Below are positions 55,273-63,505 of a DNA stretch of 64,000 bases, in pieces. The position numbers and the translations under genes are program-made. Position 1 is the first letter of the stretch; every line of letters begins with the position of its first letter. Below the pieces are notes generated by a model. That model did not search any database. It had not been told where the DNA came from and was given only the letters and a program-made list of their open reading frames with translations. The DNA lies in contig CACMMN010000004.1 of assembly GCA_902614905.1 (NCBI GenBank), positions 32,627-96,626 of the forward strand. The letters are read 5' to 3'. The DNA is from an uncultured Pelagibacteraceae bacterium (GTDB lineage: Bacteria; Pseudomonadota; Alphaproteobacteria; Pelagibacterales; Pelagibacteraceae).

Positions 55273-55565
55273 TTAAAAATATAAAAGATAAAATATTAAT
55301 TTTTATACCTTTTTTATTAATTTTATACTTTGTACTAAATCTACTTAGCGGTAACCGAGGTTTATTTTCATATTTCGAAAAAAAAATTTTATTAGTCGAG
55401 CTAGAACATAAAAAAAAATCTTTAAGTCAAGAGATTAAGGAATTGGAAAAATTAAATACACTTTTAAGTGATAATTTGGATGTTGATTATATTGAGATTT
55501 TATTACGTGACAAATTTTTATTAGGCAAAAAAGGAGAAACGGTTTATATAATTGAAAATGAGTAA
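55269..55565 (+). CDS. FtsB/DivIC-type septum formation initiator
   Basis: This 98-residue protein has a short cytoplasmic N-terminus, one membrane helix ([17 protein letters not shown], about 13-29) and a coiled coil (about 40-75, [20 protein letters not shown]). A short C-terminal segment [17 protein letters not shown] resembles the FtsB/DivIC family end. The position right after eno is conserved for ftsB. It likely joins FtsL and FtsQ in the divisome. It overlaps eno by 4 nt and lipA by 8 nt; the pdhABC genes often found here are missing. Confidence 0.85.
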   Translation: MIKNIKDKILIFIPFLLILYFVLNLLSGNRGLFSYFEKKILLVELEHKKKSLSQEIKELEKLNTLLSDNLDVDYIEILLRDKFLLGKKGETVYIIENE

Positions 55566-56508
55566 ATTTAGACATCCTGAAAAACAAAAAAATCCAATTA
55601 ACCCTATTAAAAAAAAACCATATTGGATTAGATCAAAATTAAACAACAGTCGTGAATTTTTTTTAACAAAAAGTGTAGTAAATCAGAATAATTTAGTAAC
55701 AGTTTGCCAAGAAGCGAATTGTCCAAATATAACTGAATGTTGGAGTAAAAAACATGCAACATTTATGATCATGGGGGACACTTGCACAAGAGCATGTGCA
55801 TTTTGTGATGTTAAAACAGGAAAACCCAACAAGCTTGATCCTTTTGAACCAAAAAAAATATCCTTAGCTGTAAAAAAACTAAATTTGAGACATGTAGTTA
55901 TAACCTCAGTCGATCGAGATGATTTAGAAGACGGGGGATCAAATCATTTTTATGAGACTATAACGGAAACAAGAAATGAAAATCCAAATACAACAATAGA
56001 AGTTTTAACACCTGACTTTTTGAGAAAAGGGGATGCGTACAAAAAAGTTTTGGATGCAAATCCAGATGTTTTTAATCATAATATTGAAACTGTTCCAAGT
56101 TTATATTTAAAAGTTAGACCTGGATCGAGATATTTTTCATCTTTAGAGTTACTTAAAAATGCAAAAACATTTGATGAAAATATATTTACAAAATCTGGAA
56201 TAATGGTTGGTATGGGTGAGAGCAAAGATGAAATCATTCAAGTAATGGACGATTTAAGATCTGCAAAAGTTGACTTTTTAACAATTGGTCAATATTTGCA
56301 ACCATCAGTAAAACATTTTCCTTTAAATAGATATTATGATCCAAATGAATTTAAAGAATTAGAGGTCATTGCTAAGGCTAAAGGATTTTTATTAGTTTCT
56401 TCATCACCACTAACCAGATCTTCATATCATGCTGATGAGGATTTTGCTCTTTTAAAGAAAAATAGAAAACTAATTAATGCCAAAAGCATCAGTAAAGAGA
56501 ACCATTAA
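55558..56508 (+). CDS. lipA: Lipoyl synthase
   Basis: LipA is a radical-SAM enzyme that inserts two sulfurs into octanoyl groups on lipoate-dependent enzymes. The 316-residue protein has the auxiliary 4Fe-4S cysteines Cys50, Cys55 and Cys61 ([14 protein letters not shown]), the radical-SAM cysteines Cys76, Cys80 and Cys83 (CTRACAFC), and the C-terminal RSSYHAD serine motif. The ATG at 55558 is preferred over an in-frame TTG two codons upstream. It overlaps the coq10-like gene by 32 nt. In other alphaproteobacteria it lies at the end of the pdh cluster. Confidence 0.97.
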   Translation: MSKFRHPEKQKNPINPIKKKPYWIRSKLNNSREFFLTKSVVNQNNLVTVCQEANCPNITECWSKKHATFMIMGDTCTRACAFCDVKTGKPNKLDPFEPKKISLAVKKLNLRHVVITSVDRDDLEDGGSNHFYETITETRNENPNTTIEVLTPDFLRKGDAYKKVLDANPDVFNHNIETVPSLYLKVRPGSRYFSSLELLKNAKTFDENIFTKSGIMVGMGESKDEIIQVMDDLRSAKVDFLTIGQYLQPSVKHFPLNRYYDPNEFKELEVIAKAKGFLLVSSSPLTRSSYHADEDFALLKKNRKLINAKSISKENH

Positions 56509-56926
56509 TTGTTCAAAAGAAGATCTAATTAATCTTGTTTTAAATATTGAGGATTATCCAAATTTTATTCCTTATTGTTTGAATGCAAAAATTTATGAAA
56601 AAAAATTACATAATGATGATCAATTAATCATAGCAGATTTAACAATTGGTAAAGGACCATTTAAAGATACTTATAAAAGTGATGTAAAATATATTAAAAA
56701 AGATGATATTATACTCGTTAAAAATATAGATGGCCCCCTAAAATATCTTGATAATAAATGGCAATTTATAAAAATAGGTAAATTAACCGAAGTTTTATTT
56801 GATGTTGACTTTGAATTGAAAAATAAATTTCTCAATATTTTAATGACTAAATCTTTTAAATATGGCTTAGACAAAATAGCTGATGCTTTTCAAAAAAGAG
56901 CAGAAAAGTTATTTCACAATAGATAA
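56477..56926 (+). CDS. Coq10/RatA-like START-domain protein
   Basis: This 149-residue protein is a single SRPBCC (START-like) lipid-binding domain. It begins [20 protein letters not shown] and contains [30 protein letters not shown] and the C-terminal helix [20 protein letters not shown], the polyketide cyclase/Coq10 pattern. In mitochondria and proteobacteria such proteins are linked to ubiquinone handling; RatA naming comes from E. coli. lipA-coq10 adjacency is conserved in alphaproteobacteria. Its start lies 32 nt inside lipA, and its end overlaps the convergent cinA-like gene by 18 nt. Confidence 0.9.
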   Translation: MPKASVKRTINCSKEDLINLVLNIEDYPNFIPYCLNAKIYEKKLHNDDQLIIADLTIGKGPFKDTYKSDVKYIKKDDIILVKNIDGPLKYLDNKWQFIKIGKLTEVLFDVDFELKNKFLNILMTKSFKYGLDKIADAFQKRAEKLFHNR

Positions 56927-57379
56927 AACTGTTTTTATAACTTTATTTACAGTTATTTTTTGAAAATTTATTCTCGATTTATTCTTAAACAAATATTTAT
57001 TTATTAATATTTTTCTTTTAAATTTTAATCCAATAAATACTAAGCCAACAGGCTTTTTTTTTGTACCGCCTTTTGGTCCTGCAATCCCTGTAATGGAAAT
57101 GTTAATGTGACTTTTACTTATTTTACTTAAATTATTAACCATAGACAAACAACATTGAGCACTAACAGCACCATATTTTTTGATGATTTTATTTGGAACT
57201 TTAAGTATTTTTTGTTTCGCTTGATTTGAATATGTTACTAGTCCTAGGTCGAAAACCTTTGATGAACCAGCGTTAGAAGTAATAATACTTGATAAAAGTC
57301 CACCTGTGCAAGATTCAGCAAAACTAATTTTAAGTTTTTTTTTTTTCAATAAATTTATTAATTTTTTAGAATTTGTCAT
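56909..57379 (-). CDS. CinA/PncC-family nicotinamide-nucleotide amidohydrolase
   Basis: This 156-residue protein is the stand-alone C-terminal CinA domain, with KKLKISFAESCTGGLLSSII, DLGLVTYSNQAKQ and the central ISITGIAGPKGGTKKKPVG. PncC-type enzymes deamidate nicotinamide mononucleotide to recycle NAD breakdown product. I choose the ATG at 57379 (MTNSKKLIN); the frame is open nine codons further into pgpA, but those residues are not family-like. It overlaps pgpA by 14 nt and the convergent coq10-like gene by 18 nt. Confidence 0.9.
   Translation of the reverse strand: MTNSKKLINLLKKKKLKISFAESCTGGLLSSIITSNAGSSKVFDLGLVTYSNQAKQKILKVPNKIIKKYGAVSAQCCLSMVNNLSKISKSHINISITGIAGPKGGTKKKPVGLVFIGLKFKRKILINKYLFKNKSRINFQKITVNKVIKTVLSIVK
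56927..56961 (+). terminator. Possible intrinsic terminator after the coq10-like gene
   Basis: AACTGT (56927-56932) and ACAGTT (56949-56954) form a 6-bp stem immediately after the coq10-like stop, followed by A and a T6 run (56956-56961). The 16-nt loop is long and the stem weak, and the site lies within the convergent cinA-like coding region. It is a candidate only, at the end of the tpiA-to-coq10 transcript. Confidence 0.3.
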
Positions 57380-57866
57380 AAATAATAATAAATATATACA
57401 ATACAATAGTCGTAAAAATTCCTGCTACAATGTCATCAAAAACAACACCAAAACCATTTTTATAATTATTGTCTACATAATTTATTGGATAGGGTTTTAG
57501 AATATCAAAAAATCTAAAACCAATGAATGAAATTAATACTATTATCATAAAAAAATTTATTGATACTGATGCTTCAAATAAAATTACATAAAAAAATAAT
57601 ATTGGTATAGATTGACCTAAGTATTCGTCAATTACAATTTCTTTTGAGTCTACTTCTTTAAATTCATCTTTTAAAAGATTTATAAGATAAACAGATGCAA
57701 ACAATAGAATTAAAAAAATTAAAAATAAAGTCAAATAATGAACTTTTAAATAAAAACAAAATATATAAAGTAAAGAAGTAATTGCTGAGGCAATGGTGCC
57801 TGGAAATTTTCCTATATTACCGACATTAAACATAGTCAAAATTAATTTACCAAATTTTTTGATCAT
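57366..57866 (-). CDS. pgpA: Phosphatidylglycerophosphatase A
   Basis: PgpA removes phosphate from phosphatidylglycerophosphate to give phosphatidylglycerol. The 166-residue membrane protein starts with KFGKLILTMFNVGNIGKFPG. It has KEIVIDEYLGQSIPIL with the family Asp/Glu residues, FIGFRFFDILKPYPINYVDN and the C-terminal GFGVVFDDIVAGIFTTIVL. Four hydrophobic stretches are visible. It overlaps ispDF by 20 nt. CdsA in this window makes the CDP-diacylglycerol upstream of this step. Confidence 0.93.
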   Translation of the reverse strand: MIKKFGKLILTMFNVGNIGKFPGTIASAITSLLYIFCFYLKVHYLTLFLIFLILLFASVYLINLLKDEFKEVDSKEIVIDEYLGQSIPILFFYVILFEASVSINFFMIIVLISFIGFRFFDILKPYPINYVDNNYKNGFGVVFDDIVAGIFTTIVLYIFIIIYDKF

Positions 57867-58974
57867 AGTTTTTTTTTATTGATGTAATTACTTCACAGGC
57901 AATAGCTTTTTCTTTACCTATAACACCAAGTTTTTCAGCAGTTTTTCCTTTTAAATTTATCTTATTTTTATTAATCCTACATAATTTCGAAATTGATAAA
58001 ATTATTTTTTTCTTAAATTTTTTTAATTTAGGTGTTTCAGTAATAACATTTATATCAATATTATTTATATCAAAATTTTTTGATTTTATATCTTTTATGA
58101 CTTTATTTAACAATTTAGTGGATCTTATATCTTTATATTTTTTACTTTTATCTGAGAATTTTTCACCGATGTCTCCCATTCTGCATGCGCCTAGAATTGC
58201 ATCAGTTATAGCATGAAGAATAGGATCGCCATCTGAGTGACCTAATGTGCCTAATTTTGATTTAATTTTAATTCCACCAAGATACATTTTTCTTCCAGGA
58301 ACTAATCTGTGTACATCAAAGCCAATCCCATAAAATACTTTGTTTTCTACTGTGTCTTTTAAAGTAGTTATTTTATAATTTTTTTCTTCACCTTTAATTA
58401 ATTTGACTCTTTTATTTGCGGTGATCAAAAGACTTGAGTCATCTGTAGTTTCTTTGTTAACTTTATTTTGTAATTCCATAAGAACTTTGTATTTAAATGC
58501 TTGGGGTGTTTGAGAAAAAAAAATTTTTTTTCTATCAAGGTTATGTATCTTTTTATTATTTCTTAGTTTAGGAGTGTCAATACTTTGAACGACAGGAATT
58601 GCACCATCATTAAATTTTAAAGCTTTCAACAATTTATTTATCAAATTTAACGAAAAATTTGGCCTCGCAGCGTCATGGATAAATATATTTTTTGGTTTAT
58701 GTTTTTTTAAATAATTTAAACAATTTCTTGCAGAATCAGCTCTAGTTATACCGCCGTTAACAAATAGCACTTGTTTAAGTTTAAGATTTTTAAGGTATTT
58801 TTTGTGATTTTTATTAACAGCAACTACTATTTTTGAGAATTTTTTTGATAAAATTGCCTTATTTATAGAATGTTTAATTAGTATATCACCATTATAATGA
58901 ACAAATGGTTTTGGAGTTTTAGATTTAAATCTATTACTTTTTCCAGCAGCTAATATTATAAAACAATTGTTCAT
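57847..58974 (-). CDS. ispDF: Bifunctional IspD/IspF (MEP cytidylyltransferase / MECDP synthase)
   Basis: This fusion performs two non-consecutive steps of the MEP isoprenoid pathway. The N-terminal IspD part (about 1-215) has ILAAGKSNRFKSKTPKPF, HDAARPN and FSQTPQAFKYKVL. The C-terminal IspF part (about 218-375) has GIGFDVHRLVPGRKMYLGG, LGHSDGDPILHAITDAILGA, MGDIGEKFSD, and GVIGKEKAIACEVI. Fused ispDF is typical of alphaproteobacteria. The gene is divergent from ntrY across only 30 bp; the dusB-ntrBC genes usually found here are missing. Dxr elsewhere in the window feeds this pathway. Confidence 0.97.
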   Translation of the reverse strand: MNNCFIILAAGKSNRFKSKTPKPFVHYNGDILIKHSINKAILSKKFSKIVVAVNKNHKKYLKNLKLKQVLFVNGGITRADSARNCLNYLKKHKPKNIFIHDAARPNFSLNLINKLLKALKFNDGAIPVVQSIDTPKLRNNKKIHNLDRKKIFFSQTPQAFKYKVLMELQNKVNKETTDDSSLLITANKRVKLIKGEEKNYKITTLKDTVENKVFYGIGFDVHRLVPGRKMYLGGIKIKSKLGTLGHSDGDPILHAITDAILGACRMGDIGEKFSDKSKKYKDIRSTKLLNKVIKDIKSKNFDINNIDINVITETPKLKKFKKKIILSISKLCRINKNKINLKGKTAEKLGVIGKEKAIACEVITSIKKNYDQKIW

Positions 58975-59004
58975 TTAATTTTATGAATTTTATTTTTAAA
59001 CATA

Positions 59005-60790
59005 ATGCTAAATTTCATTAAAAAAAACCTATTTGTAGTCATAATTTTTTTTATCACATTATTATTAGGTTTTGTAACTTTTTTAACTTTTTTAGATAAA
59101 AGCTTCATTAAACTTAATGACCAAAATTTACAATATCTTTTATTATCAAATATTTTTTTATTAATAATATTTTTTCTATTTATTTTCTTAGAAGTTAAAA
59201 ATTCAATAAAAAGTGAAATAGTTGTAGAAGGATCTAGAGCTAACAGAAAGTATATCGCATTTTTTTCATTATTTACCCTTATACCGTCTATACTTATATC
59301 AGCTTTCTCTCTTTTCCTATTTTCTTTTGCGGTAGAAAAATATTTTGACAAAAAAATTACTACAGCTGTAGATAATTCTTATAAAATTGCTCAAAATTAT
59401 GTTATTGACGTAAGAAATAAAATTGAGTCAGATATAGTATTAGTAGCTTTTGATCTAAATAAAAATATTAAAATTTTCCAAAACAATAAAAAGCAATTTG
59501 CAAGTTTTTTGAATACACAAAAAATCATTAGAGATGTAGATGGGATATTCCTGGTTGATAGCGAAGGTAAATTAATTTTATCAAACTTTACAAAAAAAAA
59601 TTTATATCAACCCCCATCTAAAGAAGCTCTTAAAATGGTTCAGAACGATGATAGGCCTTTGAAAATACTTAATGCTTATGAAAATACTTCCGCAGCACTA
59701 ATGAGATTGACAAATTACAATAATACATTCGTTTATGTTGTAAAATTTTTAGATCCAAAAATATCAAAATATCTTACTGAGTCAAAAGATGCTATTAGTT
59801 TCTATTACACAGTCCAGGAAAAAAGAACAGGAATTAAAATTTCATTTGCCATAATCTATATGATCGTTGTTACATTATTGTTATTTTTATCAATTTCTAT
59901 AGCAATACGTTTCTCATCAAGATTTTTTGTATCTATTAATAACCTTATTTCGGCATCAAATAATATTGGTAATGGTAATTTAAATTCAAAAGTTCCCGAG
60001 ATTAAAACTGATAAAGAATTAGAAAAGTTAAATAAAAACTTCAATTTAATGATTGATAGACTAAAAACTCAACAAAATAAATTATTGGCTAATGAAAGAC
60101 ATGATGCATGGGAAAATGTAGCAAGAAAAATTGCACATGAAATAAAGAATCCCTTAACACCGATTCAATTAATAATAGATAGTTTAAAAAATAAATATAC
60201 AGATCTATTAGATGAAAATAACAAAATATCTTTTAATGAAAAAGTTAAGACTATTAATAAACAAGTAAAATTAATTGAAAAATTAGTAAATGAATTTTCA
60301 GATTTTGCAAGAATGCCTAAACCAATTTTTAAAAAAATTAATTTAAAAAAAATTGTAAATGACTGCTTAAAACTTATGAAAGTAAATGATGATACTATTA
60401 TAATAGACTTTAAATGTGATGATTATATTTTAATTAAGGCAGATAGTGAGCAAATCAGTCGAGTTTTTATTAATTTAATTAAGAATTCTATAGAAAGTTT
60501 GAATGAAAAATATCAAAAAAACAATGAATTTATTAAAAAAATCATTATAGAAATTTATCAAATTAATGATTATATAGAAATTTTAATTATTGATAATGGC
60601 ACTGGTTTTAATACTTCAAATCTATCTGAAATATCTAAGCCATATTTTACTACAAAAAAAAAATGGTAGTGGTTTAGGCTTATCAATTGTAGTTAAAATA
60701 ATAAATGATCATAATGGTACTATTGAATTTTTAAATTATAAGAAAGGTGCAAAAATTAAAATAACTTTTCCAAAAATAAATGTCAGCTGA
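59005..60790 (+). CDS. ntrY: Sensor histidine kinase NtrY, interrupted by a frameshift in an A10 tract
   Basis: NtrY is the membrane sensor of the NtrYX two-component pair, linked in alphaproteobacteria to nitrogen, redox and envelope responses. Membrane helices lie at about 8-30, 43-62, 84-109 and 275-297, around an extracytoplasmic sensor region (about 115-270). A HAMP segment (NNIGNGNLNSKVPEIKTDKE) follows, then HisKA with His378 in ARKIAHEIKNPLTP, and the ATPase N-box and G1 box (IDNGTGFN). The first frame stops at 60667 just after A10 (60654-60663). The rest of the ATPase domain, GSGLGLSIVVKIINDHNGT, is in the +1 frame to 60790. With nine As the product would be 594 residues. No PAS domain lies between HAMP and HisKA. 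The downstream part shows no decay. Confidence 0.85.
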
Positions 60791-62132
60791 AATATTAATT
60801 ATTGATGACAATCCTGATATTAGAAATATTATTAGAGATTTAATAAGTGAGACTGGTTATAAAACTAGAGTTGCAGCAAATTACAATCAAGCCCTTAAAG
60901 AAATTGATAAAAAATTACCAGATGTCGCAATAATTGACGTAAAATTAGATAAAGGTGATAATGATGGTATTGAACTCCTTTCACATATTAAAAAAAAAAA
61001 TAAAGATATTCCTGTCATAATAATCTCAGGTCATGCAAATATAGAAATGGCAATTAAATCTTTAAAAAACGGTGCTTTCGAATTTATTGAAAAACCATTT
61101 GATCAAGATAGACTTATGAACTTTGTGAACAGAGCAGTGGAAAACTTTAACTTAAAAAATCAAAATAAGGAACTTGAAACTAAGTTGTTTCACTCATTCG
61201 AATTGATTGGAAATAGTTCAAATATCCTAAAAATAAAAGAGCAAATCGAAAAGTTATCAAACTCTGACAGCAGAGTCTTTATCCTAGGACCTACTGGATC
61301 TGGAAAAGAATTAGTAGCAAGAAAAATTCACAAATTATCTAAGAGAAACAAGTTTCCTTTTGTAATCTTAAATGGTGCGTTACTTGATGCGAAAAAATAC
61401 GAATCTGAATTATTTGGTGAAGAAAAAAATAACGGATCAATTTCCTATGGTTCACTAGAAAAAGCGACTGGAGGGACATTACTAATAGATGAAATTTCTG
61501 AAATACCTTTAGAAACACAGTCGAAAATTCTTAGAGTTTTGACTGATCAAAAATTTAAAAGGATCAATGGCAATCATGATGTGAAAGTTGATGTTCGAAT
61601 AATTTGCACATCTAGTAAAAATATAATTAATGAAATAAAACTTGGAAACTTTCATGAGGATTTATTTTATAGACTTAATGTATTTCAAATTATAATTGAA
61701 CCTTTAGCTAAAAGAGTGGAGGATATCCCATTATTGGTAGATTACTTTTCAAATAAAATATCCAATTCTTATAATTTAAAAAAAATGAATATTAGAGGGG
61801 ATAATTCATATCTTATTAATCATACTTGGCCTGGTAATGTTAGAGAATTAAGAAATTTAATTGAGCGTGTTGCTATTTTGGCAAACAATAATAATGACAA
61901 AATATCTGCAATTATAAAAGAGTCTATCAAGCAAGAAGAAAACGAGGTTTATAGTGAAAGTAATTTTTCTGTACCACTTAAAGAAGCAAGAGAAAATTTT
62001 GAAAAAGATTATCTGACCACTCAACTTAAAAAATTTGGAGGCAACGTCTCAAAAACAGCTAAATTTGTAGGAATGGAACGATCTGCTTTACATAGAAAGT
62101 TAAAAGATCTTGGTGTGAAGGATTTAAATTAA
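60780..62132 (+). CDS. ntrX: NtrX response regulator lacking the sigma-54 contact motif
   Basis: NtrX is the partner regulator of NtrY. The 450-residue protein has a receiver domain (acidic Asp9-Asp10, phospho-acceptor Asp53 in AIIDVKLDKGD, Lys105 in IEKPFD). An AAA+ domain follows (Walker A GPTGSGKE, 170-177; Walker B LLIDE, about 234-238), with a C-terminal Fis-type helix-turn-helix (FGGNVSKTAKFVGMERSALH). At the place where sigma-54 activators have GAFTGA, between ELFGEEK and LEKATGG, this protein has NNGSISYG. It may therefore act on sigma-70 promoters, as reported for some alphaproteobacterial NtrC/NtrX proteins. The start overlaps the ntrY frame-shifted end by 11 nt. Confidence 0.95.
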   Translation: MSAEILIIDDNPDIRNIIRDLISETGYKTRVAANYNQALKEIDKKLPDVAIIDVKLDKGDNDGIELLSHIKKKNKDIPVIIISGHANIEMAIKSLKNGAFEFIEKPFDQDRLMNFVNRAVENFNLKNQNKELETKLFHSFELIGNSSNILKIKEQIEKLSNSDSRVFILGPTGSGKELVARKIHKLSKRNKFPFVILNGALLDAKKYESELFGEEKNNGSISYGSLEKATGGTLLIDEISEIPLETQSKILRVLTDQKFKRINGNHDVKVDVRIICTSSKNIINEIKLGNFHEDLFYRLNVFQIIIEPLAKRVEDIPLLVDYFSNKISNSYNLKKMNIRGDNSYLINHTWPGNVRELRNLIERVAILANNNNDKISAIIKESIKQEENEVYSESNFSVPLKEARENFEKDYLTTQLKKFGGNVSKTAKFVGMERSALHRKLKDLGVKDLN

Positions 62133-63505
62133 TGAATATTATTATTTGTGGAGCTGGTAGGGTTGGCTATACAATTGCCAAACTCCTCTCTGAGCAAGAT
62201 CATTCTATAACTGTCATAGATCAATCTAGTGAGGATATTCAAAAAATAAATGAGGATTTAGATGTAAAATCAATAGTTGGAAAAGCAACCTTTCCAACTG
62301 TTCTTGAGAAGGCAAATGCTGAGGAAGCTGACATGATTATAGCCGTTACAAGAAGTGATGAAATAAATATGCTGATTTGCCAGATTGCGTTTTCTGTATT
62401 TAAAATTTCAAAAAAGATTGCAAGAATCAGATCTCAAGAATATCTAGATACAAAATTCTCTAAAGTCTATAGCATAGAAAATCTACCTATCGACGTAATA
62501 ATATCACCTGAAGTTGAGATTGCTAAATCTATTCAAAGAAAATTAGAAGCCCCAGGGGCGCTTGATAATGTTCCTTTTGCAGACAATAAGATAAGATTAT
62601 TAGAGATAGATGTTGACGATAATTGCCCTCTAGTGGACATTAAATTAGAAGATATAACTAAAAAATTTTCAAAACTTGAAGCTAATATTCTGGGTGTAAT
62701 TAGAAACGAAAAATTCATATTTCTAAAAAAAAAAGATGTTATGAAAAAGCAAGACAAAGCATATGTAATAATTAATTCTTCTCAGATGCAACTAACTTTG
62801 GATGCCTTTGGTCATAATGAAAAAATATCAAACAAGTTTCTTATTATCGGTGGAGGCAATATTGGTTTTAATTTAGCAAAAAATTTAGAAAATTCTATGG
62901 ATGCTGCAAGAATAAAAATAGTAGAAAAAAACAAAGAAAGAGCTGAACATATAGCCAACAACCTCAACAATTCATTAGTAATAAATGGAAATGGTTTAGA
63001 TGAAGATGTTTTAAAAGAAGCAAATATAGAAGATGCTGAGACTGTTTTAGCGTTAACTAATGACGATGAAGATAATTTAATGGTTAGCGTTCTTGTTGAA
63101 AAATTTTCAAAAGACAAAAGAACAATGGCGTTGATTAATAAACCAAACTATTCACTTTTACAAAATTCTCTAAAAATAGATGATTTAATTGATCCTAGGA
63201 TGAATACAGTTTCTAGTATTTTAAAGCATGTTCATAAAGGGACAATTGAAACCGCATATACAATTTTAAATGGTGAATTTGAAGTAATAGAGGCAGAAAT
63301 AATTGATTCTTCCGAATTGATAAATAAAGAGTTAAAAAACTCAAATCTACCGGATGACATAAGAATAGGAGCTATTTTAAGAAAAGATGATGTTATAATA
63401 CCAACATCAAAATTTATTTTTGAAAAAAAAGATATAGTAGTTTTTTTAGCTAAGCGAGACCAACTTTCTTTGGTAGAAAGACTTTTTCAAATAAGTTCAA
63501 TATAA
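62132..63505 (+). CDS. trkA: Trk potassium uptake system NAD-binding protein TrkA
   Basis: TrkA is the cytoplasmic gating subunit that regulates TrkH by nucleotide binding. The 457-residue protein has two tandem RCK/Rossmann repeats. The first starts MNIIICGAGRVGYTIAKLL with an acidic strand end VIDQSSED, and the second starts KFLIIGGGNIGFNLAKNLE. Each is followed by a TrkA-C domain. Adjacent trkH completes the transporter. ntrYX-trkA-trkH order is common in alphaproteobacteria and links potassium uptake to this two-component pair. It overlaps ntrX by 1 nt. Confidence 0.96.
   Translation: MNIIICGAGRVGYTIAKLLSEQDHSITVIDQSSEDIQKINEDLDVKSIVGKATFPTVLEKANAEEADMIIAVTRSDEINMLICQIAFSVFKISKKIARIRSQEYLDTKFSKVYSIENLPIDVIISPEVEIAKSIQRKLEAPGALDNVPFADNKIRLLEIDVDDNCPLVDIKLEDITKKFSKLEANILGVIRNEKFIFLKKKDVMKKQDKAYVIINSSQMQLTLDAFGHNEKISNKFLIIGGGNIGFNLAKNLENSMDAARIKIVEKNKERAEHIANNLNNSLVINGNGLDEDVLKEANIEDAETVLALTNDDEDNLMVSVLVEKFSKDKRTMALINKPNYSLLQNSLKIDDLIDPRMNTVSSILKHVHKGTIETAYTILNGEFEVIEAEIIDSSELINKELKNSNLPDDIRIGAILRKDDVIIPTSKFIFEKKDIVVFLAKRDQLSLVERLFQISSI

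Noticed and set aside
58971..59351. 126-codon open frame on the minus strand
   Set aside because: It lies antisense to the start of ntrY, which has clear membrane helices and family features. The antisense product has no recognisable motif.
60590..60790. Separate small gene after ntrY
   Set aside because: Its useful part is the missing end of the NtrY ATPase domain (GSGLGLSIV) in the shifted frame; the first residues are out-of-frame ntrY.
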